Both the position numbers and the translations under genes were made by a program. A stretch of 64,000 bases of DNA from Bog-473 sp035551835 (lineage in GTDB: Bacteria > Actinomycetota > Acidimicrobiia > Acidimicrobiales > RAAP-2), in contig DASZMN010000126.1 of NCBI GenBank assembly GCA_035551835.1, positions 1 through 64,000 of the forward strand, in the 5' to 3' direction. Position 1 is the first letter of the stretch, and every line of letters starts with the position of its first letter. The notes under the pieces were generated by a model. That model was given only the letters and a program-made list of their open reading frames with translations, did no database searches and was not told where the DNA came from. This document shows positions 1 through 7,831 of this stretch, one piece after another.

Positions 1-25
1 AGGGTGCACAGAGCAAGGTGGGATC

Positions 26-397
26 ATGAGTATTGAGATCAACCACATGATCGTCCCGGCGAAGGACAGGAAGGCGTCCGCGAGCTTCCTGGGCGAGATC
101 CTCGGCGTCGAGCCCGGCCCGGTGGTCATTCCACATTTCGAGCCGCTGCAGGTCGGCGGGGTCACCCTCGACTTCGCCGACTCCGACGAGGTCCAGTCGA
201 TGCACATCGCGTTCCTCGTCGACGAAGCGACCTTCGACGCCGGCTACGCCCGCCTGGTGGAACTGGGCACGGCGACGTTCGCCGACCCCATGCAGAGCCA
301 GCCAGGGGAGATCAACCACCGCTTCGGCGGGCGCGGTGTCTACTTCGTGGACCCCGACGGCCATTTCTTCGAGCTGATGACGGCGTTGCCGGGATGA
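26..397 (+). CDS. VOC (glyoxalase/dioxygenase superfamily) protein
   Basis: A 123-residue protein of the vicinal oxygen chelate fold. The N-terminus (INHMIVPAKDRKASASF) is the usual first strand and helix of a VOC module with a candidate metal-ligand His7, and the C-terminus (FVDPDGHFFELM) is the usual closing strand ending in the ligand Glu. Length fits a single two-module VOC domain. Substrate cannot be told: the family includes glyoxalases, extradiol dioxygenases and antibiotic-binding proteins. A start-proximal AGGTGGG (about 8 nt upstream) serves as ribosome binding site. Its stop overlaps the start of the following SDR gene by four bases (ATGA), so the two are translationally coupled. 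Confidence 0.8.
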   Translation: MSIEINHMIVPAKDRKASASFLGEILGVEPGPVVIPHFEPLQVGGVTLDFADSDEVQSMHIAFLVDEATFDAGYARLVELGTATFADPMQSQPGEINHRFGGRGVYFVDPDGHFFELMTALPG

Positions 398-1176
398 GCA
401 CGGCACCGCCCGTCCGCAGCGGCGCGTTGCACGACCGCGTTGCCCTCGTGACCGGCAGCTCCCGTGGCATCGGGCGCGCCATCGCCGCCCACCTCGCCCA
501 GGAGGGCGCGACCGTGGCGGTGCACGGACGGGACGAAGCCGCGGTGGCCACGGTCGTGGGGGAGATCGAGACGGCCGGCGGGCGCGCGCTGGCGACCACC
601 GCCGACCTGACCCGCGCCGCGCAGATCGAGGCGCTGCGCGACCGGATCGAAGGGAAGCTCGGCCCCGTCGACATCGTGGTGGCGAACGCCGGCGGGAGCC
701 CGGTGCCGCCCGGACCCCTCGAGGACATTGCCGAAGACGACTGGCGCGCGTCGGTCGACTCGAACCTCACGGCCACCTTCCTGACCGTGAAGGCGTTCTT
801 GCCGGGCATGAAGCGCCGGGGTCGTGGCGTCGTGATCACCATGTCGTCGGCCGCGGCCCGTCGGCCGACCGAACGGTCCCCGATGGCGTATGCGGCGGCC
901 AAGGCAGGGATCGAGGTTCTGACCAAGGAACTGGCGCTCCAGGCCGGCCCGCACGGGGTCCGGGTCAACTGCCTCGCACCCGAGACGATTCTCACCGAAC
1001 GCAACCGACAACAGATCCCGCCCGAGGTCCAGGAGCAACTGGCCGCCACGCACCCCATCCGCCGGCTCGGGACCCCCGAGGACGTGGCCGAAGCGGCCGC
1101 GTTCCTCGCCTCGGATCAGTCGTCGTGGATCACGGGGATCACGATCGACGTCGCCGGCGGTTCGGTCCTCGCCTGA
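394..1176 (+). CDS. SDR family oxidoreductase
   Basis: A 260-residue classical short-chain dehydrogenase/reductase. The Rossmann motif TGSSRGIG lies near residue 21, the NAG motif follows (VANAGGS), and the catalytic Ser (TMSSAA) and the YxxxK motif (AYAAAKAG) are intact, so it should be an active NAD(P)-dependent oxidoreductase. The C-terminus (ITGITIDVAGG) is the standard FabG-like ending. It overlaps the VOC gene by four bases. The downstream sulfonate cassette is on the same strand but has its own promoter, so the substrate is not settled by context. Confidence 0.88.
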   Translation: MSTAPPVRSGALHDRVALVTGSSRGIGRAIAAHLAQEGATVAVHGRDEAAVATVVGEIETAGGRALATTADLTRAAQIEALRDRIEGKLGPVDIVVANAGGSPVPPGPLEDIAEDDWRASVDSNLTATFLTVKAFLPGMKRRGRGVVITMSSAAARRPTERSPMAYAAAKAGIEVLTKELALQAGPHGVRVNCLAPETILTERNRQQIPPEVQEQLAATHPIRRLGTPEDVAEAAAFLASDQSSWITGITIDVAGGSVLA

Positions 1177-1291
1177 CCGTTGCCGGCCCCCGTACCCGCC
1201 TGACACCCTCGGTCGGGGCGGATCGGCGCTGACGCACATCCTCGTTCGGAGGCATCCTGACCAGCGAAGTTTTTCACGCCCGGGACAATTG

Positions 1292-1320
1292 TTGACAATT
1301 CCCATCATGTTTAGTAATTC
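1292..1320 (+). promoter_or_regulatory. Predicted promoter giving a leaderless sulfonate-cassette mRNA
   Basis: A perfect -35 box TTGACA (1292-1297) is followed after 17 bp by TAATTC (1315-1320). Transcription would start about seven bases later, at or next to the ATG at 1329, so the first mRNA of the cassette is predicted to be leaderless. A direct repeat GACAATT-GTT-GACAATT covers the -35 box and could bind a regulator. Confidence 0.6.
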
Positions 1321-1328
1321 AATGGGGA

Positions 1329-2363
1329 ATGAAGAACCGGGTAACCCTGACACTGGCTGGCGCCGTGGCGTCGGCCGCTCTGTTGACGACGATTGCCGCG
1401 GGCGGAGCCGGCGCTTCGTCGCTCTCCACCCGCCACACTCGGGCGGCCGCGACGATCCCTCCGGGCACCGTCCTGCGGGTCGGCGAGCAGTTGAAGAACC
1501 TGTCGACGGCGCTCGAGCTCGGGCACCAGAACCAGAACTTCCCCTACCAGGTGCAGTACTCGGAGTTCGTGGGCGGGCCGCCCATGCTTCAGGCCTTTGA
1601 GGGCGGCTCCCTCGACGCCGGGTTCATCCAGAGCACCCCGCTGATCTTCGCCCAGGCTGCCGGCCAGCACGTCGCCGCCGTCGCCGGCTGGGCCAGTGCC
1701 GGCAGCTCGTACGCGCTGGTCTCGGCGCCGGGCCAGCACTCCATCAAGTCGTGGGCCGGGCTCAAGGGCAAGCGGGTCGCGTTCCAGGAGGGCACGGCGC
1801 TCGAGTCGGCGCTCCTCGAGGGGTTGAAGTCCGCGGGGCTCTCGCTGCACGACATCACAGCGGTCAACCTGCCGACCACCCAGATCGCGGCGGCGCTGCA
1901 GGGAGGGTCGGCCGACGCCGCCATCGAGGTGGAGCCGCTCCTCAGTGCGTACCTCCAGGCGAATCCGTCTGCGCAGGTGATCGCGCATCCCGCCGCCGTC
2001 ACCGAGAAGTCCGACTTCATCGTCGCGACGGCATCCGCCGTGGGCAACAAGGGGGTTTCGGCGGCGCTGGCCGACTACATCACCCGCCTGATCAAGGCCT
2101 ATCAATATCTGGCCCTCCACCCACAGGTGGTCATCCAGACCACCTACGAGGGCCAGTACGGGCTCAAGCCGGCCCGGGCGGCCTACGTCGCCAAGGTCGT
2201 GGGCGCCTCCAAGTTCTTCCCGCTCCCGGGCTCGATGCTCGGCCCGCAGCAGAACCTCGCCAACCTCTACCTCGGCGCCGGCGTGATCCCCGCCCATATC
2301 AGCGTGACGCAGGAGTTCGACCCCCGCTTCAACACGCTCGTCGCGACGGAGCAAGGGTCGTGA
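1329..2363 (+). CDS. ABC transporter substrate-binding protein, SsuA/TauA/NMT1 type
   Basis: A 344-residue secreted binding protein. Residues 1-30 form a Sec signal peptide (KN-R n-region, hydrophobic core, GASS end) without a lipobox cysteine. The mature part reads as an NMT1/SsuA-like fold: LRVGEQ strand, a GSLDAGFIQSTP ligand-pocket segment, then the second lobe (GLKGKRVAFQEGTALESAL). Such proteins bring sulfonates, taurine, nitrate or thiamine precursors to an importer. The TauD-family enzyme three genes on argues for a sulfonate. The stop overlaps the GTG of the permease (GTGA). Only six bases lie between the predicted transcription start region and the ATG, so no Shine-Dalgarno sequence is expected. 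Confidence 0.85.
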   Translation: MKNRVTLTLAGAVASAALLTTIAAGGAGASSLSTRHTRAAATIPPGTVLRVGEQLKNLSTALELGHQNQNFPYQVQYSEFVGGPPMLQAFEGGSLDAGFIQSTPLIFAQAAGQHVAAVAGWASAGSSYALVSAPGQHSIKSWAGLKGKRVAFQEGTALESALLEGLKSAGLSLHDITAVNLPTTQIAAALQGGSADAAIEVEPLLSAYLQANPSAQVIAHPAAVTEKSDFIVATASAVGNKGVSAALADYITRLIKAYQYLALHPQVVIQTTYEGQYGLKPARAAYVAKVVGASKFFPLPGSMLGPQQNLANLYLGAGVIPAHISVTQEFDPRFNTLVATEQGS

Positions 2364-3256
2364 CGATCTCGCTCACCCGCGCCGCCGTCGTCGAACCCAC
2401 CGCGCCCGAAGGCGCGGTGAGGGCCGCCGAGCTTTCGGACGCGCCCAGAACGTTGGTGCGTCTCCCGACGGCCCGCAGCGGCGCGCCGACACGTCGCGGG
2501 TTTCGCGGTGCGACCGGGCCCAGCCGCCTCATCGGTGTGGGGTTGCTCGTCGCAATCTGGGAGGTGGCCGCGCTCCTCGGTTGGATCCAGCCCCAGGATC
2601 TCGCCGCGCCGACCGCGGTGCTGTCGACCGGCGCCCACCTGATCGCCAACGGCACGCTGCCGGACGCGCTCTGGGCCTCGCTCCAGCGCGTGTTCTGGGG
2701 CCTGGCCATCGGCGTGCCGATCGGCGCGGCGTTGGCGGTCGCCGCGGGCCTCAGCCGCACAGGCGAGCGCCTGATCGACGGCAACGTCCAGGTGCTCCGC
2801 TTCGTCCCCATCATCGGGCTCGAGTCGCTGTTCGTCCTCTGGCTCGGCGTGGGTGAGACGGCGAAGATCTCGATGATCATGCTCGGGGTGATGTTCCCGA
2901 TCTACATCAACACGTTCGCCGCCATCCGCTCCATCGACCCCAGCTACGGCGAGCTGGCGGACGTGGTCGGCTTGCGCAGGCTGGCACGCCTCCGGCGCAT
3001 CGTTCTGCCGGCGGCGCTGCCCGGGTTCCTCGTCGGCCTTCGGCTGGCCATGGCCGTCGCCTGGCTGTTGCTCGTCTTTGCTGAGCAGATCAACGCGTCG
3101 AGCGGGCTCGGCTATCTGATCGTCCAGGCGCAGACGTACTTCCAGTCCAACGTGATCGTGGTGTGCCTGGCGTGCTACGCCGTCTTGGGCCTCCTCACCG
3201 ACGTTTTCGTGCGCGGACTCGAGGCCGTCCTCCTTCGTTGGCAGCCGGGCCGATGA
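2360..3256 (+). CDS. ABC transporter permease, SsuC/TauC type
   Basis: A 298-residue inner-membrane permease starting at the GTG that overlaps the preceding stop. After a hydrophilic 55-residue N-terminal extension there are about six membrane segments (for example GLLVAIWEVAALLGW, and LAMAVAWLLLVFAEQ). The EAA-type coupling loop (ELADVVGLRRLARLRRIVLP) that contacts the ATPase is present before the last helices. It forms the channel of the importer with the neighbouring ATPase and binding protein. The reading frame extends much further upstream without a stop, but that part lies inside the binding-protein gene and is not coding. Confidence 0.87.
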   Translation: MTISLTRAAVVEPTAPEGAVRAAELSDAPRTLVRLPTARSGAPTRRGFRGATGPSRLIGVGLLVAIWEVAALLGWIQPQDLAAPTAVLSTGAHLIANGTLPDALWASLQRVFWGLAIGVPIGAALAVAAGLSRTGERLIDGNVQVLRFVPIIGLESLFVLWLGVGETAKISMIMLGVMFPIYINTFAAIRSIDPSYGELADVVGLRRLARLRRIVLPAALPGFLVGLRLAMAVAWLLLVFAEQINASSGLGYLIVQAQTYFQSNVIVVCLACYAVLGLLTDVFVRGLEAVLLRWQPGR

Positions 3257-4128
3257 CGACGGCCGTTGCGCCCGAGCGCGCCACCGTCGGGATCCCGTCG
3301 GACGCGGCGGTGGTGGTCCGAGATCTCCGTCGCTCGTTCGGACACCGGGACGTGCTGCGCGGCGTCGACCTCACCATTCGGGGCCGTCAGTTCGTCGCCC
3401 TGCTCGGGCGGAGCGGCTCGGGCAAGAGCACGATCCTCCGTGCACTCGCCGGGCTCGATCCCGGTGCGGTCGGCGAGCTCTACGTGCCTGCCCGTCGCGC
3501 CGTCGTGTACCAGGACCCGCGGTTGTTGCCGTGGGCGAAGGTGCTGCCCAACGTGACCCTCGGGCTCGAGGGCCGAGACGCCGCCGGCCGCGGCCGCACC
3601 GCGCTCGAGGAGGTCGGCCTGCGCGGGCACGAAGACGACTGGCCGAAGACGCTCTCGGGCGGCGAGGCCCAACGGGTGGCGTTGGCCCGCGCCCTCGTGC
3701 GCGAGCCCGAGCTGCTGCTGCTCGACGAGCCGTTCGGTGCGCTCGACGCGCTCACGCGGATCCGCATGCATGCGCTCGTCGTCAGGCTCTGCCAGCTCCA
3801 CCATCCCGCCGTGCTGCTCGTGACCCACGACGTCGACGAGGCGGTGCTGCTCGCCGACCGGGTGCTCGTCCTGACCGAAGGCCGGGTCTCACTCGACCTG
3901 ACCATCGAGATCGAGGGTCCGCGGCTGCGCAGCGACCCGGCGTTCGGCCGGCTGCGGTCCCGGCTCCTCGCCGAGCTCGGTGTCGACGAGGCCGGCGAGG
4001 GCGCGAGGTCGGCGCCCGACACACCCGCCGCGCCCGACGCGTCCGACGCAACCGACGCACGCACCGCCGATGACCTCGCCGGCCCCTTGCAGATCCACCC
4101 ACCATCAGAACAGGAGATACCGACATGA
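3253..4128 (+). CDS. ABC transporter ATP-binding protein, SsuB/TauB type
   Basis: A 291-residue ATPase that starts at the ATG overlapping the permease stop (ATGA). Walker A (GRSGSGKST), Q-loop (VYQDPRLLPW), signature (LSGGEAQRVALARAL), Walker B (LLLLDEPFGALD) and the switch His (VTHDVDEAV) are all intact. A roughly 55-residue Ala/Asp-rich tail (APDTPAAPDASDATDA) follows the domain; it has low complexity and no assigned role. The protein drives import through the SsuC-like permease. Its stop overlaps the start of the dioxygenase gene by four bases, completing a tightly coupled four-gene unit. Confidence 0.88.
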   Translation: MTTAVAPERATVGIPSDAAVVVRDLRRSFGHRDVLRGVDLTIRGRQFVALLGRSGSGKSTILRALAGLDPGAVGELYVPARRAVVYQDPRLLPWAKVLPNVTLGLEGRDAAGRGRTALEEVGLRGHEDDWPKTLSGGEAQRVALARALVREPELLLLDEPFGALDALTRIRMHALVVRLCQLHHPAVLLVTHDVDEAVLLADRVLVLTEGRVSLDLTIEIEGPRLRSDPAFGRLRSRLLAELGVDEAGEGARSAPDTPAAPDASDATDARTADDLAGPLQIHPPSEQEIPT

Positions 4129-5015
4129 CAGCAACCCTTGCCCCGACCGATCTCGAGGTGACCCGCCTCTCCAACTCCATCGGCGCGGTGATCCGCGGCG
4201 TGGACCTGCGTCAGGCGGACGACGAGACGATCGCGCGGATTCGCCAGGCCTGGCTCGACCACAAGGTCGTCTTCTTCCCCGGCCAAAACCTCAACGAGTC
4301 CGAGCACCAGGCGTTCGCCGGACGATTCGGCGAGCTGACCGAGGGCCACCCGGTCGTGCCGAGCGTCGAGGGCTACCCCAATCTGTTCGAGATCGACTAC
4401 TCCAAGAGCCGCGAGCTCTACACCGCGTACGGCGACGTCGCCACCAAGACCCAGGGCATCCACTGGCACACCGACGTCACCTTCGTGCAGCGGCCGCCGG
4501 CGGGCTCCGTCCTGCGGGCCGTCGTGATCCCGGCCGCCGGCGGCGACACGTTGTTCTCGAACCAGCAGGCCGCGTTCGAGACGCTGAGCCCGTCCCTCCA
4601 GGACTACCTCTGCACCCTGCACGCCGTGCACGACGGCCGGGCGCAGTTCCGCGGCGTGCTCGAGCGCTTCGGCGACGGGAAGTGGGAGGGTGCCGAGCTG
4701 CCCGCGCTCGAGCCCGTGGTGCACCCTGTCGTGCGCACCCACCCCGAGACCGGCGCCCGGGTGCTGTTCGTGAACCCCGGCTTCACGTCGTACATCGAGG
4801 AGCTCGACCGTCCCGAGAGCGACGCCCTGCTCGGCTTCCTCTACGCCCACTCCGTGCGTCCCGAGTTCGTGGTGCGCTACCACTGGACGGAGGGCGACCT
4901 GGGCTTCTGGGACAACCGGGCTACCCAGCACTCGGTCGTCGGCGACTTCGGCGACCAGCACCGCGTGATCCAGCGCGTGACGATCAAGGGGGATGCACCC
5001 GCCTCGACCGCCTGA
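4125..5015 (+). CDS. TauD/TfdA-family Fe(II)/2-oxoglutarate dioxygenase
   Basis: A 296-residue non-haem iron oxygenase. The metal-binding facial triad is visible: H115 and D117 in GIHWHTDVTF and the distal H269 in WDNRATQHS. The 2-oxoglutarate-binding Arg follows at about residue 280 (HRVIQRVTI). TauD oxidises taurine to aminoacetaldehyde plus sulfite; relatives act on other sulfonates, alkyl sulfates or phenoxyacetates. Its position as last gene of an SsuABC-like import cassette supports a role in freeing sulfite from an imported sulfonate. The exact substrate is an inference. A good Shine-Dalgarno (ACAGGAGA) precedes the start. Confidence 0.87.
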   Translation: MTATLAPTDLEVTRLSNSIGAVIRGVDLRQADDETIARIRQAWLDHKVVFFPGQNLNESEHQAFAGRFGELTEGHPVVPSVEGYPNLFEIDYSKSRELYTAYGDVATKTQGIHWHTDVTFVQRPPAGSVLRAVVIPAAGGDTLFSNQQAAFETLSPSLQDYLCTLHAVHDGRAQFRGVLERFGDGKWEGAELPALEPVVHPVVRTHPETGARVLFVNPGFTSYIEELDRPESDALLGFLYAHSVRPEFVVRYHWTEGDLGFWDNRATQHSVVGDFGDQHRVIQRVTIKGDAPASTA

Positions 5016-5146
5016 CCGTCACGTCGGCCCCCCCATGTTGTCGCGGCATCCGCCCTCGCCCCCCGGGGCGGGTGCCGCACCGGGGGCCTGGTCGTGCTCA
5101 CGGAGGGGAGGGAACCGCCGGCACGGTGTCGGGCAATAGTTGTTCG

Positions 5147-5758
5147 ATGGGCGAAGTCGGCGAGCAGCACTCCGACGCCGAGCTGATCGCGCTGTCGCTG
5201 AAGGACCCGAATTCCTTCACCGGGCTCTTTGACCGCCACGCCCGTACGGTCCACCGGTACCTGGGTACCCGTGCGGCGTCCTCCGACGTCGAGGACCTGG
5301 TCTCCGAGACCTTCGTCGTGGCCTTTCGGAGCCGTGCTCGCTACGACGCGGCGTACGCCAACGCCCAGCCGTGGCTGCTCGGTATCGCCACCAACGTCCT
5401 GCGTCACCACCGACGCGCCGAGGGTCGCCGGTTCTCCCGCCTGCGCCGCCTCGACCGAGAGCGGGCGACCGACCCGACGGATGAGTGGGTCACGGACCTG
5501 GCCTATGCCGAGCAGTCGGACCGGGTCGGTCGGGCCGTGGCGGCCATGGACGAGCGCTACCGCGATGTGCTGCTCCTGATTGCCGGACCCGGGCTCTCCT
5601 ACGAGGAGGTGGCCCGCGCGCTGGGAATCCCGATCGGGACCGTGCGGTCCCGGGTGTCGAGGGGGCGGGCGCAGCTCAGGGAACTTCTCGGTCTGTCGGG
5701 GGAATACCCAGATGAGGTCACCGCACAACGAGCGGCGACGGAGGGACTCCTCGAATGA
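5147..5758 (+). CDS. ECF-type sigma-70 family RNA polymerase sigma factor
   Basis: A 203-residue sigma factor containing only regions 2 and 4. Region 2 (about 25-95) includes SSDVEDLVSETFVVAF and QPWLLGIATNVLRHH, the -10 recognition part. Region 4 (about 130-185) carries the helix-turn-helix LSYEEVARALGIPIGTVRSR. The ATG at 5147 gives a normal family length; the frame is open much further upstream through the dioxygenase gene but has no coding character there. AATAGT sits six bases before the start, a weak leaderless -10. Its stop overlaps the start of the next gene, which is probably its regulatory partner. Confidence 0.87.
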   Translation: MGEVGEQHSDAELIALSLKDPNSFTGLFDRHARTVHRYLGTRAASSDVEDLVSETFVVAFRSRARYDAAYANAQPWLLGIATNVLRHHRRAEGRRFSRLRRLDRERATDPTDEWVTDLAYAEQSDRVGRAVAAMDERYRDVLLLIAGPGLSYEEVARALGIPIGTVRSRVSRGRAQLRELLGLSGEYPDEVTAQRAATEGLLE

Positions 5759-7122
5759 TCGACGAACTCGAACTGCTTCGGCAACATCTGGACGAGACGG
5801 CCGGTCCAGCACCCGACCTCGCCAAGGCCCGCGCGCAACTCGAGTTCGCCATTGCGGCGGCCGGACCGAAACCACGAACCGGCCTCCGGCCCGTCGGCCC
5901 CAAGGCGCTGACCGTGAGCGGGCTCGTCGCCGTTGCCGCCGCAGCCGTCCTCCTTGCCCTCACCGTGTTCACCGCACCACCGCCTCGCGGCCATGCGAGG
6001 AGCACGCCGGCAGTGTCCGGCCTTCTTCCGGTCGGGACGCAGCTGCGCCTCCTGTCCGACCGCATTGCGCAGCAGGACGTCCCTTCGTTGCAGGGCGACC
6101 AACTCCTCCTCACGGATTCGCACGTTGCGGTCCAGGCGCAGGTCAACAACGGCCAGGCGCAGGCAACGATTGCCATGGACGTCAAGCGGTGGTCGAACGG
6201 CACCGGACAGGCGTGCACCTCCACCGTCGCCCAGCCGGCGCAGTTCGCGACGCCGGCCCAGCAGGCCGCCTGGAGTGGTCTCGGATTACTCGATGCACCG
6301 ATGGTCCAGCCGGTGACCGGCTGTCTCGGCGGGAACACGGGAACCGGCGGACAAGCCGACTCGCTGACCGGAGACGGGCAACTCATCGACGTGTCGAAGC
6401 TACCGACCGATCCCACCGTGCTCGCGCAAGAGCTGCAAAATGGGACGACCGGGATCCCGGCGATCGACCAGCTGACCTTCGACCAGGCGAACGCAACCAT
6501 CGCGTTCCAACGCGCCGCGGTGCTGTTGCTGGGCCCGACGGTCGGCGCCACGCCGAAGTTCGAGTCCACGCTCTATCAGGCGCTTGCGCTGCTCCCGGGG
6601 GTCATCAGCCTGGGCTCGACTACCACCCACGACGGTCAGGCCGGCATCGGCTTCGCCGCCGACTCACAAGAAGGCCAGAGCGCGATCGTGGTGGACCCGG
6701 TCACGGGGCAACTGCTGGAGCTCCGCAACTTCGAGGATTCGTCCGCGCTGAGCTCGCTGGCCATCGCGTACCTCGGCGGGGGACCCCTGCAAGTGACGAG
6801 CTACGGATCGACGCTGCAATGGCTCGACCCGGTGGGGCAGCCCGCGGTGGTCAAGCTCACGGAGCTGCCCGCCGACGAGCCGGTTGTCATCTTCGGGACA
6901 GCCAAGCCCGGGATCGACCAGCAGCTGCTCACCCTCCAGCGTCAGCTCGAAGAGCAATACGGGCACACTTCTGGAGGCTCCTCGTTCTCGGGCGCCGGCG
7001 CGCTGACGCCGGGCACGCCGGCCACCATCGAATGGAGCTTCTCGGGGCCGGGCGAGCAGTTCAACGAGTACTTGGCCGCCACGCGGGCGTCCGGCCTCTT
7101 CAGCTCGGTGAACGTCATTTAG
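5755..7122 (+). CDS. CU044_5270 family membrane-anchored protein, probable sigma-factor partner
   Basis: A 455-residue protein with a short cytoplasmic N-terminus (about 50 residues), one membrane segment (LVAVAAAAVLLALTVF) and a long extracytoplasmic domain. This architecture, and direct four-base overlap with an ECF sigma factor, is typical of the actinobacterial CU044_5270 family. The N-terminal segment would hold or release the sigma factor and the external part would sense a signal; that role is inferred from context, since no classical zinc-binding anti-sigma motif is visible. The outer domain ends in a region rich in strands. No catalytic motif seen. Confidence 0.75.
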   Translation: MIDELELLRQHLDETAGPAPDLAKARAQLEFAIAAAGPKPRTGLRPVGPKALTVSGLVAVAAAAVLLALTVFTAPPPRGHARSTPAVSGLLPVGTQLRLLSDRIAQQDVPSLQGDQLLLTDSHVAVQAQVNNGQAQATIAMDVKRWSNGTGQACTSTVAQPAQFATPAQQAAWSGLGLLDAPMVQPVTGCLGGNTGTGGQADSLTGDGQLIDVSKLPTDPTVLAQELQNGTTGIPAIDQLTFDQANATIAFQRAAVLLLGPTVGATPKFESTLYQALALLPGVISLGSTTTHDGQAGIGFAADSQEGQSAIVVDPVTGQLLELRNFEDSSALSSLAIAYLGGGPLQVTSYGSTLQWLDPVGQPAVVKLTELPADEPVVIFGTAKPGIDQQLLTLQRQLEEQYGHTSGGSSFSGAGALTPGTPATIEWSFSGPGEQFNEYLAATRASGLFSSVNVI

Positions 7123-7128
7123 CCACCG

Positions 7129-7155
7129 CACGGGTGGACCCGGCATCCACCCGTG
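7129..7155 (+). terminator. Perfect 10-bp stem hairpin after the sigma-factor operon
   Basis: CACGGGTGGA (7129-7138) pairs perfectly with TCCACCCGTG (7146-7155) around a 7-base loop, six bases after the stop of the CU044_5270 gene. There is no following T-run, as is common for actinobacterial terminators. Confidence 0.55.
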
Positions 7156-7207
7156 AATACACCCGGGGAATGACGACCCAGAGAACCGATTTTCGGACAC
7201 TGGGTGC

Positions 7208-7831
7208 ATGACCACTTCCGATTACCTCATCGACATCACCCTCATCAGCCTGGTGCTGATCCAGATCAGGGCGCGCAAGCTGAGCGTCAAGGCTCTCTTG
7301 TTGCCGCTCGGCCTCGTTTCTTACGTCGCCTATGAGTACCTGCGGGGCGTGCCCACGGCCCACAACGACCTGTTCCTCGTCGTCGGCGCCGCCGTCGTCG
7401 GGGCGACGCTCGGCGGGCTGGCCGGCTCGTTCACGTCCGTCCGCCGGGCCGACGACGGCTCGGTCTGGGCCAAGGCCGGACTGGCAGCGGCGGCGCTGTG
7501 GATCCTCGGCACCGGCGGGCGCCTGGCCTTCCAGCTGTACGCGAGCCACGGTGGCGGAGCGTCGATCGCGCACTTCAGCGCATCGCATGGCATCACCAGC
7601 GCCACGGCCTGGACGGCGGCGTTGATCCTCATGGCGCTGAGCGAGGCGACCATGCGGACCACGGTCCTTGGGTGGCGCTTCTACTCTCTCGGCGGTGGGG
7701 CGGCGGTCGCACCTTCGGCCCCCGCGCCCGCTCCGGCCGACCTGGTGTCCTTCCCTCCGGTGCGGACCCGAGTCCCCGTCTCGGCCGGCACCCGGTCCAT
7801 GATGGACAACGGTGACGATTCTCTTTCCTGA
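7208..7831 (+). CDS. Integral membrane protein of unknown function
   Basis: A 207-residue protein with about five or six membrane segments, among them DITLISLVLIQI, NDLFLVVGAAVVGATLGG, GLAAAALWILGTGGRLAF and TAWTAALILMALSEA, and a short polar tail. It has the look of the DUF1453/CcdC-like membrane proteins, but I do not recognise it firmly. The last 20 bases overlap the start of the histidine kinase gene, so the three genes (membrane protein, kinase, regulator) form one unit and this protein may be a sensory accessory or a target of the pair. Confidence 0.6.
   Translation: MTTSDYLIDITLISLVLIQIRARKLSVKALLLPLGLVSYVAYEYLRGVPTAHNDLFLVVGAAVVGATLGGLAGSFTSVRRADDGSVWAKAGLAAAALWILGTGGRLAFQLYASHGGGASIAHFSASHGITSATAWTAALILMALSEATMRTTVLGWRFYSLGGGAAVAPSAPAPAPADLVSFPPVRTRVPVSAGTRSMMDNGDDSLS

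Noticed and set aside
5057..5070. Terminator CGCCCC-CC-GGGGCG after the TauD-family gene
   Set aside because: The loop is only two bases and the run is part of a general C/G-rich stretch, so a real hairpin is doubtful.
3980..5146. A 592-codon frame that would fuse an N-terminal domain to the ECF sigma factor
   Set aside because: The first 389 codons are antisense-like shadow of the ATPase tail and the TauD-family gene; the sigma factor has normal length from 5147.
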